A stretch of DNA of 26,903 bases from Actinomycetota bacterium (GTDB lineage: Bacteria; Actinomycetota; Acidimicrobiia; Acidimicrobiales; Ilumatobacteraceae), in NCBI GenBank assembly GCA_018882725.1, contig VERK01000005.1, forward strand, positions 1 to 26,903. The letters run 5' to 3'. The notes below the pieces were generated by a model. That model made no database searches, had not been told where the DNA came from, and saw nothing but the letters and a program-made list of their open reading frames with translations. Numbering within the stretch: position 1 is the first letter of the stretch; each line of letters opens with the position of its first letter. The position numbers and the translations under genes are program-made. Of the stretch, positions 14,742 to 22,200 are shown piece by piece.

Positions 14742-15893
14742 TCAGACGTTGGCGAGGAAGTGACGCAGCGGTGGGCCCACCTGATCGAGGTCGATCAGGA
14801 ACGAATCGTGTCCGTGCGGTGAGTCGATCTCGATGTATTCGGCCGGAACTCCGCGCGACACGAGCATGTCGCGAATCTGGATCTGCTGGTACGCCGGATA
14901 CAGCATGTCACTGTGAATGCCCAAGGTCAGCGTGGGCACGTTGATCCGCGCCATGGCCGCTTCGAGTCCACCCCGACCCCGGCCGATGTCGTGGAGATCC
15001 ATCGCCTTCCCGATCACGAGATACGAGTTGGCGTCGAAACGGCGCACGAGTTTGTCACCGTGATACTCGAGGTACCGCTCGACTTCGAATTTCTGGTCGA
15101 TCGACTTGAGCGCGTTGTCGCTACCCACGATCTGGCGACCGAAACGTTCGGTGAACACGTTGTCACTTCGGAACGTCACCTGAGCCACCATGCGCGCAGT
15201 CGACAGGCCCTCGTGCGGACCATCACCAGGTGCGGCGTCGTAGTAGTCGCCACCCCGCCATTTCGGATCGGTCATGATCGCGCGGCGGCCGATGGAGCCC
15301 CAGGCGATCTGCTGCGCCGACGCCTGCGCACAGGTTGCGATGGGCGCGATCGATGCGACACGGTCGGGATAGGTGGTGACCCACTCGAGAACCTGCATCC
15401 CACCCATTGACCCGCCGATGATCGAATGCCAGCAACCGATACCGAGATGGTCGGCCAGACGAACTTGCGCCCTCACCATGTCGCGAATGGTGATCACCGG
15501 GAATCGTGAGCCGTACGGCTTGCCGTCATCGGGATGCGACGACGCAGGGCCCGTGGTTCCTTGACACCCGCCGAGAACGTTGGTGCACACGACGAACCAC
15601 TCGTTCGTGTCGATGGCGAGACCCGGACCGACCGCACTCTCCCACCAACCCGGCGTCGGGTGACCGAGATCGGCCGAACCGGCGACGTGACTGTCGCCCG
15701 TCCAGGCGTGACACATGAGGACCGCGTTGCTCGCGTCGGCGTTGAGCGTTCCCCACGTCTCGTACGCAATAACGACGCCATCGAGCACGTGACCGGAGTC
15801 GAGGGCCAACTTGCGATCGAGCGACAAGAACTGCCGATTCCCCACGGGGTCGGTCGGACGCCAGGCACCCGACACGGGTACTGCATCGTTCAT
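14742..15893 (-). CDS. metX: Homoserine O-acyltransferase (acetyltransferase type)
   Basis: This 383-residue alpha/beta hydrolase acylates homoserine with acetyl-CoA (or succinyl-CoA in some relatives) in methionine synthesis. The nucleophile is Ser162 in GGSMGGMQ, with Asp329 in IHSDMLYP and His362 in the SPHGHDSF block completing the triad. AYETWGTLNADASNAVLMCHAWTG, written here in shortened sense, and GWWESAVGPG are family blocks. The frame is open to 16157, but that stretch is the riboswitch leader. The start is the ATG at 15893 with AAAGGAG about 7 nt upstream. The SAM-sensing leader shows end-product control by S-adenosylmethionine. No metY or metZ is beside it. Confidence 0.95.
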   Translation of the reverse strand: MNDAVPVSGAWRPTDPVGNRQFLSLDRKLALDSGHVLDGVVIAYETWGTLNADASNAVLMCHAWTGDSHVAGSADLGHPTPGWWESAVGPGLAIDTNEWFVVCTNVLGGCQGTTGPASSHPDDGKPYGSRFPVITIRDMVRAQVRLADHLGIGCWHSIIGGSMGGMQVLEWVTTYPDRVASIAPIATCAQASAQQIAWGSIGRRAIMTDPKWRGGDYYDAAPGDGPHEGLSTARMVAQVTFRSDNVFTERFGRQIVGSDNALKSIDQKFEVERYLEYHGDKLVRRFDANSYLVIGKAMDLHDIGRGRGGLEAAMARINVPTLTLGIHSDMLYPAYQQIQIRDMLVSRGVPAEYIEIDSPHGHDSFLIDLDQVGPPLRHFLANV

Positions 15894-15929
15894 CTCGGGC
15901 TCCTTTCGTCGACTCGTCGCGGCAGGTGA

Positions 15930-16054
15930 CCCATCCAGGGAAGCTTCGTTGCCGGCGAACCGGCCACATCCCCACCGCACGAAGCGGCAGGAGGCACCTT
16001 GGGGCTTCCGCCCAGGTTGCCGGGCCCGATTGCTCGAGCCGCTCTGGATGAGAC
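15930..16054 (-). ncRNA. SAM riboswitch (S-box/SAM-IV clan) in the metX leader
   Basis: On the minus strand the leader opens with CTCATCCAGAGCGG, then GGGCCCGGCAACC, a P3 hairpin GGGC-GGAA-GCCC, and CAAGGTGCC. A P4 hairpin CCGC-ttcgt-GCGG follows. The conserved GGCAACC and AAGGTGC cores are those of SAM-I/SAM-IV aptamers. P1 can form from CATCC (RNA of 16046-16050) with GGATG (15967-15971). A further GCCGG-ttc-GCCGGC hairpin follows, as expected for the extra stem of SAM-IV types, and a second GGATG(GG) at 15930-15936 could compete for the same 5' strand. Exact subclass is uncertain. There is no classical terminator, so control may be at the ribosome site. Confidence 0.88.
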
Positions 16055-16060
16055 GAGCAA

Positions 16061-16066
16061 AGGTTA
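16061..16066 (-). promoter_or_regulatory. -10 box of the metX riboswitch transcript
   Basis: TAACCT on the minus strand predicts a start at about 16054, two nucleotides before the CUCAUCC strand of the riboswitch, so the RNA begins with P1. The box sits just past the stop of the upstream lyase gene (16072). Confidence 0.55.
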
Positions 16067-16071
16067 CCGAC

Positions 16072-16923
16072 TCAGCGGTAACGCTCCTCGGTGGTTTGGT
16101 GTTCGGGTAGACCCACCAGATCGGTGAACTCGTCGAACCGCCCCAGGCGCAGCGCACCGAGCGAGCCGGTCGAGGCCAAGGTAGACGCGGCCGCGGTCAT
16201 GGCATCGACGGCTGCGAACAACAAACCCACCGGCGAGACCAGCAGTCGGAAACCTCGGTCGGCCAATTCGGCGGCCGAGAGATGAGCGATGCCGCCCTTC
16301 TCGGCCATGTTGGCCACCAGCACCACGTCGGGAAGTTCGCGGGCGATCGTGTCGAGCTCGTCTTCCGACGCTGGTGCCTCGATGAACACGGCGTCAACAC
16401 CCAGGTCACGCGCGCGCTTACCGCGTTCGATGGCCTCGTCGAGCCCGAGAGCGCCTCGGGCATCGGTGCGGGCCGTGACGACGAGTTCGGTGCGATGGTC
16501 GATGGCCGCTCGCACCTTGGCCAACCAGTCTTCGGTTGGAACTACTTGTTTGTTGGGCATGTGCCCGCACTTCTTCGGCCACACCTGATCTTCGAGGAAC
16601 ATGCCCGCGGCGCCCGCTTCTTCCCACAACTCGACCGTTCGCATCACGTTCATGGCGTTGCCATAGCCGGTGTCGGCATCCACGACGACCGACAGCGTCG
16701 GAACGGCGTGGCAGATCCGCCGGGCGGTCTCGGCCATCTCGATCTGCGACAGATGACCCACGTCGGGTTCACCGAGCATCGCGCCCGACACTGCGAAGCC
16801 CGACACGAACAATGAATGAAAGCCGGCCCGCTCGGCCACCAACGCCGATGTGGCGTCCCACACCCCGGGCATCACCACCACGTCGTGCCGCGCGAGCCGA
16901 GCCCGCAGGGCGTCGGCTGTCAC
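16072..16923 (-). CDS. PEP mutase/isocitrate lyase superfamily lyase
   Basis: A 283-residue TIM-barrel lyase. DADTGYGN (82-89) provides metal-binding acids, and the PKKCGHM loop puts the catalytic Cys at residue 119, as in isocitrate/2-methylisocitrate lyases and oxaloacetate hydrolases. VTARTDA and VFIEAPAS are later family landmarks. The size is that of 2-methylisocitrate lyase-like enzymes (about 290 aa), which cleave or make a C-C bond next to a carboxylate; the true substrate is open. The GTG start overlaps the stop of the FadD-like gene by 4 nt (GTGA), so the two are translated together. That pairing suggests handling of a short acid or 2-methyl-branched product of acyl-CoA breakdown, which is inference only. 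Confidence 0.85.
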   Translation of the reverse strand: MTADALRARLARHDVVVMPGVWDATSALVAERAGFHSLFVSGFAVSGAMLGEPDVGHLSQIEMAETARRICHAVPTLSVVVDADTGYGNAMNVMRTVELWEEAGAAGMFLEDQVWPKKCGHMPNKQVVPTEDWLAKVRAAIDHRTELVVTARTDARGALGLDEAIERGKRARDLGVDAVFIEAPASEDELDTIARELPDVVLVANMAEKGGIAHLSAAELADRGFRLLVSPVGLLFAAVDAMTAAASTLASTGSLGALRLGRFDEFTDLVGLPEHQTTEERYR

Positions 16924-18548
16924 GACGACACACCGAGTCGTTCGAAGGCCACACCTTTCAATCGCTTGTAATCGACTTTGCCGTTGGGCGCTCGTCCGAT
17001 GGTGTCGACGATCACGAGGTGACGGGGTGCTTTGTAGGCCGCGAGTGACGCCTTCACGTGAGCGTTCAGCTCGTCGAGATTCGGCGTGGTACCGGGGGTG
17101 GCCTCGACAACCGCGCAGATCGTCTCACCGAATCGCTGATCGGGAATGCCGACGGCCACTGCATCGCGCACCGACGGGTGGCGCTTCAGTGCTTCTTCCA
17201 CTTCTTCGGGGAACACCTTCTCGCCACCAGTGTTGATGCACACCGATCCGCGACCCAACAAGTTGATCGTTCCGTCGGCCAGCACCTCGGCCCAGTCACC
17301 CGGAACACTCCAACGTCGACCCTCGAAGGTGCGGAACGTCTGGGCAGTCTTGGCCTCGTCGCGGTAATAGCCCAGCGGGATGAAGCCACCCACGGCTACC
17401 AGTCCGCGTTCTCCAGAGCCCGGTTCGACACGACGACCGTCTTCGGTGAACACCACACACGACGGTCCGAGTTGGAATTTCGCCGTCTCGCTCGCCGCGC
17501 CGGCTGCGCTGACCGATCCGCCCAGGCCAACTGCTTCGGACGAACCGAACGAATCGAACAAGATCACGTGCGGAATGTGTTTCAGAAGACCCTGCTTGTT
17601 CTCCTGACTCCACATCACGCCTGACGACGACATGAGAATCAGACTCGACAAGTCGTACTTGCCGGGATTCGCTTCGAAGTTTTCGAGGATCGGTCCGGCG
17701 AAGGCCTGCCCCACGATCACGAGAGAGGTGACCTTGTTGCGCTGAACCTCACCCAGGAGTTCGTCGATGTCAAGCGACCGCGATGGCATCGTGACGATGC
17801 AGCCGCCCATGTTCAAGGTGATGAGACTCGAGAACTGACCGGTGCCGTGCATGAGCGGACAGGCCGACAACGTGACGAAAGGTGGAACGCTCTCCCCGAT
17901 CCGACTGATGAGATGATCGAGCGATTCGGCCGGCGGAACTCCGACCAGCGCCTGGCCGCCCGCGCCCAGCACGTTGACCAGATCGTCCTGACGCCACATC
18001 ACACCTTTTGGCATCCCAGTGGTGCCTCCGGTGTACAGGAGCAAGAGGTCATCGGGGCTGCGGCCCCACGGCCCGCGCACCGGACCCGAGACCGAGCGAG
18101 ACACCACCGCGTCGTAATCGACCGCCCACGACGGTACGTCGTGTGATCCGTCGGACACGCAGTACCAACGTCGCACCTTCGGAAGTCGCGAGCGAACGTC
18201 GTTCACGAGAGGCACGAACGTGGCGTGGAAAACGACGGCTTCTGCATCGGCGTTGTCGAAGAGGTAGGTGACCTCTTCGGGTCCGTAGCGGTAGTTGGTG
18301 TTGACCGGAGCGAAGCCTCCCTTGAACGCCGCAACGTAGGTCTCCAGATACTCGGGGCAGTTGTACAAGTACGCCGCGACCTTGCTCTGCTTGGCGAGAC
18401 CCGCATCGATGAAGTCGGCCGCCAGTGCCGCGGTGCGTTCGTCGAACTGCCGCCACGTGAAGTGTCGGTCACCCTGGATCTGGCACGGTGCGTTCGGTGT
18501 CTTGGCGGCGATCGCCTCGTAGATGTCGGCGAGATTCCACTCGGTCAT
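16920..18548 (-). CDS. Acyl-CoA synthetase, FadD19-like
   Basis: A 542-residue ANL-superfamily ligase that activates a carboxylic acid with ATP and joins it to CoA. The P-loop is LLYTGGTTGMPKGVMW; SFGSSEAVGLGG replaces the YGxTE motif; GERGLVAVGGFIPLGYYRDE, VPGDWAEVLADGTINLLGRG and INTGGEKVFPEEVEEALK follow; the catalytic Lys is in APNGKVDYKR. The wording of these blocks is closest to mycobacterial FadD19, a steroid side-chain acyl-CoA ligase, but the substrate may be another branched or cyclic acid. The start is the ATG at 18548 with GAGGGGGG upstream; the opening to 18671 is rejected. It lies 40 bp after the DUF2256-DUF3253 gene and is coupled to the downstream lyase. Confidence 0.92.
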   Translation of the reverse strand: MTEWNLADIYEAIAAKTPNAPCQIQGDRHFTWRQFDERTAALAADFIDAGLAKQSKVAAYLYNCPEYLETYVAAFKGGFAPVNTNYRYGPEEVTYLFDNADAEAVVFHATFVPLVNDVRSRLPKVRRWYCVSDGSHDVPSWAVDYDAVVSRSVSGPVRGPWGRSPDDLLLLYTGGTTGMPKGVMWRQDDLVNVLGAGGQALVGVPPAESLDHLISRIGESVPPFVTLSACPLMHGTGQFSSLITLNMGGCIVTMPSRSLDIDELLGEVQRNKVTSLVIVGQAFAGPILENFEANPGKYDLSSLILMSSSGVMWSQENKQGLLKHIPHVILFDSFGSSEAVGLGGSVSAAGAASETAKFQLGPSCVVFTEDGRRVEPGSGERGLVAVGGFIPLGYYRDEAKTAQTFRTFEGRRWSVPGDWAEVLADGTINLLGRGSVCINTGGEKVFPEEVEEALKRHPSVRDAVAVGIPDQRFGETICAVVEATPGTTPNLDELNAHVKASLAAYKAPRHLVIVDTIGRAPNGKVDYKRLKGVAFERLGVSS

Positions 18549-18554
18549 GCGTCC

Positions 18555-18579
18555 CCCCTCGCAGTCGAGGCCAACGGTA
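18555..18579 (-). promoter_or_regulatory. Promoter -10 and Shine-Dalgarno of the FadD-like gene
   Basis: TACCGT (18574-18579) predicts a start near 18567, giving an 18-19-nt leader with a GAGGGGGG ribosome site before the ATG. It suggests FadD and the lyase can be transcribed apart from the upstream dehydrogenase. Confidence 0.4.
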
Positions 18580-18588
18580 ACCGACGAT

Positions 18589-18963
18589 TCAGGGGCGTCG
18601 CAGCCGTACCGGGCCGGTGGCGGTGGACGGATCGACCACTCGTCCACCCTGCGTGAACAACACCAGGCCACGCGCGTTCAGGCGGCGCGCGGCGGCCCGA
18701 ACCGGCTCCATCAGTTCGCGCCAGTCGTCATCGCGTTCGGCCCGGGCGACCTCCGACGGACACAGGCTTCCCGAACGAGTGTCGAGCATCGCTTCGATGC
18801 GTGCCTCCAGACGACGGTCGAGGTCGGACACGCGAACTCGACGACAACGATCGCTGCAGTACTTCACCGAGTCCCAGTTGCGTTCCCACTTCTTGCGCCA
18901 CTCCATGCGACGTCCGCACGACGCGCAGAACTTGGGCTCGCGCGCCGTGGTGTCGGACGGCAT
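18589..18963 (-). CDS. DUF2256-DUF3253 fusion protein
   Basis: A 124-residue protein with two recognisable parts. Residues 10-45 are a DUF2256 zinc-ribbon: CASCGR, then WRKKWERNWDSVKYCSDRCR, giving two CxxC-type pairs (Cys13/16 and Cys36/40 approximately). Residues 46-124 match DUF3253, a winged-helix-like domain with SEVARA, W..LMEPVRAAARRLNARG and the ending VDPSTATGPVRLRRP. The function of both is unknown; a nucleic-acid or metal role is plausible from the fold. Its ATG at 18963 is one base past the TGA of the acyl-CoA dehydrogenase (TGAcATG), so the two genes are almost certainly co-translated. Confidence 0.85.
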   Translation of the reverse strand: MPSDTTAREPKFCASCGRRMEWRKKWERNWDSVKYCSDRCRRVRVSDLDRRLEARIEAMLDTRSGSLCPSEVARAERDDDWRELMEPVRAAARRLNARGLVLFTQGGRVVDPSTATGPVRLRRP

Positions 18964-18964
18964 G

Positions 18965-20062
18965 TCAGCGTGGGAGGCCGAGGACTCGCTCGCCGAGGAT
19001 GTTGCGCATCACGTTCGAGGTACCACCCATGATGGTGTAACCGGGGGCGTAGGCCAGGCCCTGCGTCAACTGGTTCCAGAGCGTGGCTTCCGGGCCGAGC
19101 ACATGACTCACGAACTGCGCCACGTCCCATTCGTGTTCGGTGCAGAAGCACTTGGTGGCTGCCGAGAAGCCCGCCGGCGCCTGGTGCAGCACCTCACGAA
19201 TCACGAGGATGCGGCCGATCCGGTACTTCTCCTCGAGGCGGGCGATCTGCTGACGCACACGCGGATCGGAACGGTCGGCCCGCTCGAGCGCAACCTTGTA
19301 GAGCGCGTGATTGGAGACGAGTCGGTCGATACCACCGCGCTCGTGTTCGAGCTGGCGCATCGTCTGCTTGAACGCATTGCCCTCGACTCCCACGAGGTTG
19401 ACGACCGGCACGCGCACGTCGGTGAAGAAGACCTCGCAGAAGTGGCGATTGGTGGTCATGTCCTTGATCGGTCGCACTTCGATGCCCGGCGTGTTCATCG
19501 GCACGATGATCTCGCTGATTCCGGCGTGGGGCGGACCCTCAGTGGTGGTGCGGCAGATCAGATAGCAGTAGTCGGCTACGGCACCGAAGCTCGTCCAGAT
19601 CTTCTGACCGTTGATGACCCACTCGTCGCCATCGCGCACGGCCTGCGTCTTCAGCGACGCGAGATCGGAGCCCGAGTTGGGTTCGGACATGCCGATGCAC
19701 CACACGCTCTGTCCGGCGAGGATGGCCGGCAGATACTCGGCCTGCTGGTCGGGGCGACCGTAGGTGATGAGTGTCGGACCCATCTGACGATCGGCGAACC
19801 ACATCGATCCGATGGGAGCGCCGGCACTGATGAGTTCTTCGCCGATGATCAGACGATCGATGGCCGGACGACCGCCGCCACCGAATTCCTTCGGCCACGT
19901 GAGACCGATCCAGCCACGCGCGCCCAGTTCGGCGGCGAATTCCTTCGACCAGCCGTTGATCCACGAGTCGTTGGCACGGCCATACTTCTCGACGGCCTTG
20001 GCCGCCACCTCGCGAGCCTCCTCCCGAAGGGCGAGCTGCTCGTTGGTCCAAGCGAATTCCAC
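18965..20062 (-). CDS. Acyl-CoA dehydrogenase
   Basis: A 365-residue FAD flavoenzyme that introduces a 2,3-double bond into an acyl-CoA. The N-terminus is EFAWTNEQLALREEAREVA. FAD/substrate blocks are CIGMSEPNSGSDLASL, WVINGQKIWTSFG and the DVRVP strand. The C-terminus GGTSNVMRNILGERVLGLPR lacks the Glu of the usual YEGT motif (Gly instead). The Glu in LEHER aligns with the base of isovaleryl-CoA dehydrogenase (LDLER), so catalysis from helix G is likely. I chose the GTG at 20062 because homology begins there; the frame is open to 20125. GAGACT, 6 nt upstream, is a weak -10 match. First gene of a probable operon with DUF2256-DUF3253, FadD and the lyase; divergent from PhyH. Confidence 0.92.
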   Translation of the reverse strand: MEFAWTNEQLALREEAREVAAKAVEKYGRANDSWINGWSKEFAAELGARGWIGLTWPKEFGGGGRPAIDRLIIGEELISAGAPIGSMWFADRQMGPTLITYGRPDQQAEYLPAILAGQSVWCIGMSEPNSGSDLASLKTQAVRDGDEWVINGQKIWTSFGAVADYCYLICRTTTEGPPHAGISEIIVPMNTPGIEVRPIKDMTTNRHFCEVFFTDVRVPVVNLVGVEGNAFKQTMRQLEHERGGIDRLVSNHALYKVALERADRSDPRVRQQIARLEEKYRIGRILVIREVLHQAPAGFSAATKCFCTEHEWDVAQFVSHVLGPEATLWNQLTQGLAYAPGYTIMGGTSNVMRNILGERVLGLPR

Positions 20063-20141
20063 GCTCCGAGTCTCGCCGATCGAGGGGGCCGACCACCAAC
20101 GCCTGGACTGTGAAGTCGAACGCACATGGAAGACTGGCCCG

Positions 20142-20972
20142 GTGACCGATCGACCCGCCCTCCTGGACGAGCCCTACTCGTTGGCGCCGGGAACGGTCGA
20201 GACGTTCGAGACGGCAGGTCATGCGGTGGTTCGCGGGCTCGCTTCGCCGGCCCTGGTGGAGCAGTACAAACCGGCCATCGACGAAGCGACCATGGCCCTG
20301 CGGTGGGACAAGCGACCTCTCGAGGAGCGCGACACGTACGGCCGGGCGTTCATTCAGTCGGCCAATGTGCACCGCCACAGCGCAACGGTGGCCGAGTTCG
20401 CGCTGGCCCGGCGGTTCGCCCGGGTGGCCGCCGAGTTGCTGCAGTGCGACGGCGTTCGGCTGTATCACGATCAGGCGCTGTACAAGGAGCCCGGTGGCGG
20501 CTTCACGCCGTGGCACCAGGACCAGGTGTATTGGCCACTCGACTCCGATCGAACGATCACGATGTGGATGCCGCTCGTCGACATTCCTCGCGACGTGGGT
20601 GGCATGACGTTCGCGGACGGTTCGTGGCGTCATGGAAATCTCGGTGAACTCGTGATCGGCGACGCGTCGCACGAGTACTTCGACACCGTCGTGGCCGAGC
20701 GCGGATTCACTCTCGCGACTCATGGGCCCTTCACCGCAGGCGACGCCACCTTCCACCGCGGCTGGACTTTGCACTCGGCCCCCGCCAACGACTCCGACCT
20801 CATGCGCGCCGTGCTCACCGTGATCTACTACGCCGACGGGACACGCATCTCCGACGCCGATCATCCCGCGCGTCAGTTCGACCTGGCGTTGTGGCTGGGC
20901 GGCGGCCAGACCGGCACCCTGGCCGATGGTCCGGGCAATCCGCTGCTGTGGCATCGCTCGTGGGAATCCTGA
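20142..20972 (+). CDS. Phytanoyl-CoA dioxygenase (PhyH) family Fe(II)/2-oxoglutarate oxygenase
   Basis: A 276-residue non-haem iron dioxygenase. The facial triad is His125-x-Asp127 (PWHQDQVYW) and His211 (TLHSAPAND), with Arg222 eleven residues later to bind 2-oxoglutarate; this spacing equals that of human PhyH (His264, Arg275). The double-stranded beta-helix is intact. PhyH proteins hydroxylate acyl-CoAs, but bacterial members also act on ectoine, phosphonates and other metabolites, so the substrate is open. The start is the GTG at 20142 (frame open far upstream into the opposite gene); AAGACT is 6 nt upstream. Four bases separate it from the sulfatase maturase, so the two form an operon, divergent from the acyl-CoA dehydrogenase. 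Confidence 0.9.
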   Translation: MTDRPALLDEPYSLAPGTVETFETAGHAVVRGLASPALVEQYKPAIDEATMALRWDKRPLEERDTYGRAFIQSANVHRHSATVAEFALARRFARVAAELLQCDGVRLYHDQALYKEPGGGFTPWHQDQVYWPLDSDRTITMWMPLVDIPRDVGGMTFADGSWRHGNLGELVIGDASHEYFDTVVAERGFTLATHGPFTAGDATFHRGWTLHSAPANDSDLMRAVLTVIYYADGTRISDADHPARQFDLALWLGGGQTGTLADGPGNPLLWHRSWES

Positions 20973-20976
20973 CGTC

Positions 20977-22200
20977 GTGACGCGACGCGCGTTCCATCTT
21001 CTGGCCAAGCCCACTGGAGCCACCTGCAATCTCGACTGTTCGTACTGCTTCTTCTTGTCGAAGGACGCCCTGTATCCGAACCAGAGCCATCGCATGTCGT
21101 CGGCCACTCTCTCCGCGTACATCACACAGTTACTCGACGCCCAACCCGATGGTGACGTGAACATCGCGTGGCAGGGCGGCGAACCGACCCTCATGGGTGT
21201 CGAGTTCTTCCGCACGGCGATCGAGACGGCCAACCGGGTACGACGGCCACGCCAGACACTTCTGCACAGCGTGCAGACCAACGGGGTACTGCTCGACGAA
21301 GAATGGGCGCGGTTGTTCGCCGAACATCGCGTGCTCGTGGGACTGAGCCTCGACGGCCCGGCTCGCCTACACGACGTTCACCGGGTCGACAAAAAGGGTG
21401 ACGGCACGCACTCCACGGTGATCGCCGCGTGGAACCTGTTGCGATCTCACAACGTCGACGTCAACGTTCTCTGCTCGGTGTCGAGCGCGAATGTTCACGA
21501 ACCACTCACGGTGTACCGGTACTTACGCGACGAACTCGAAGCCGAGTTCGTCCAGTTCATCCCGATCGTCGAGCGGGCCACACCGGTCACGCTGGAGATC
21601 GCCGAGAAGGGCTGGAGCGACAAGGCCGGACGTCGACGCATCTTGTACACCCAGTCGGGCGATCTCACGACCAGCCGTTCGATCACGGGCCGCCAGTACG
21701 GCGAGTTCCTCACCGCGGTGTTCGACGAGTGGGTGGTTCGCGACGTGGGCCGAGTCTTCGTGCAGATGTTCGACGTGACCCTGGGGGCTCACCTCGGCCA
21801 GTACTCGCTGTGCATTCACTCACCCACCTGCGGCGACGCGTTGGCTCTCGAGTTCAACGGTGACGTCTACTCGTGCGACCACTTCGTGGAACCCGACCAC
21901 CTGATCGGCAACATCCACGACACGCCGTTGCGTGCTCTGGTCGACGACGAACGGCAGCGGGCTTTCGGCCGGGCCAAGCAGTCGAGCCTCCCCCGCCAGT
22001 GCCGCGAGTGCGACGTGCTCTTCGCGTGTCACGGTGGATGCCCGAAGGATCGATTCGCGATCACGGACGACGGCGAATCCGGCCTCAACCACTTGTGCGA
22101 TGGGTTCAAGAAATTCTTCCGACACACGGCGCCCGCCATGGAAACGATGGGTGAGTTGTTGCGGGCCGGTCGTTTCGCCGACGAGATCATGACCCGCTGA
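20977..22200 (+). CDS. Anaerobic-type sulfatase-maturating enzyme (radical SAM, SPASM)
   Basis: A 407-residue radical-SAM protein of the anSME group, which oxidises the Cys or Ser in a sulfatase active site to formylglycine. The SAM cluster is CNLDCSYC near residues 17-24, then WQGGEPTLMG. The SPASM domain carries all auxiliary-cluster cysteines: CIHSPTC, then Cys in DVYSCDHF, then CRECDVLFACHGGC and a final Cys in NHLCDG. The intervals (6, 15, 3, 6, 4) equal those of C. perfringens anSME, and the Asp after the third Cys is the proposed catalytic base. The start is the GTG at 20977, 4 nt after PhyH. No sulfatase is visible in the window, so its client is encoded elsewhere. The 3' end overlaps the convergent SDR by 14 bp. 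Confidence 0.93.
   Translation: MTRRAFHLLAKPTGATCNLDCSYCFFLSKDALYPNQSHRMSSATLSAYITQLLDAQPDGDVNIAWQGGEPTLMGVEFFRTAIETANRVRRPRQTLLHSVQTNGVLLDEEWARLFAEHRVLVGLSLDGPARLHDVHRVDKKGDGTHSTVIAAWNLLRSHNVDVNVLCSVSSANVHEPLTVYRYLRDELEAEFVQFIPIVERATPVTLEIAEKGWSDKAGRRRILYTQSGDLTTSRSITGRQYGEFLTAVFDEWVVRDVGRVFVQMFDVTLGAHLGQYSLCIHSPTCGDALALEFNGDVYSCDHFVEPDHLIGNIHDTPLRALVDDERQRAFGRAKQSSLPRQCRECDVLFACHGGCPKDRFAITDDGESGLNHLCDGFKKFFRHTAPAMETMGELLRAGRFADEIMTR

Noticed and set aside
14742..16157. 471-codon form of metX
   Set aside because: The extension translates the SAM riboswitch leader; the ATG at 15893 has a Shine-Dalgarno and begins at normal MetX length.
18617..20113. 498-codon plus-strand open frame
   Set aside because: It is antisense to the acyl-CoA dehydrogenase and the DUF2256 gene; shadow of high GC3 codons.
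19539..21281. 580-codon minus-strand open frame
   Set aside because: It crosses the dehydrogenase, PhyH and the maturase, all with clear domain motifs, and has the Arg/Gly-rich composition of a GC-rich shadow frame.
20977..22200. Peptide (RiPP) maturase reading of the SPASM protein
   Set aside because: Cysteine intervals match anSME, and no small precursor gene is adjacent. The 97-aa His-rich protein is separated by the convergent SDR and has metal-site rather than precursor character.
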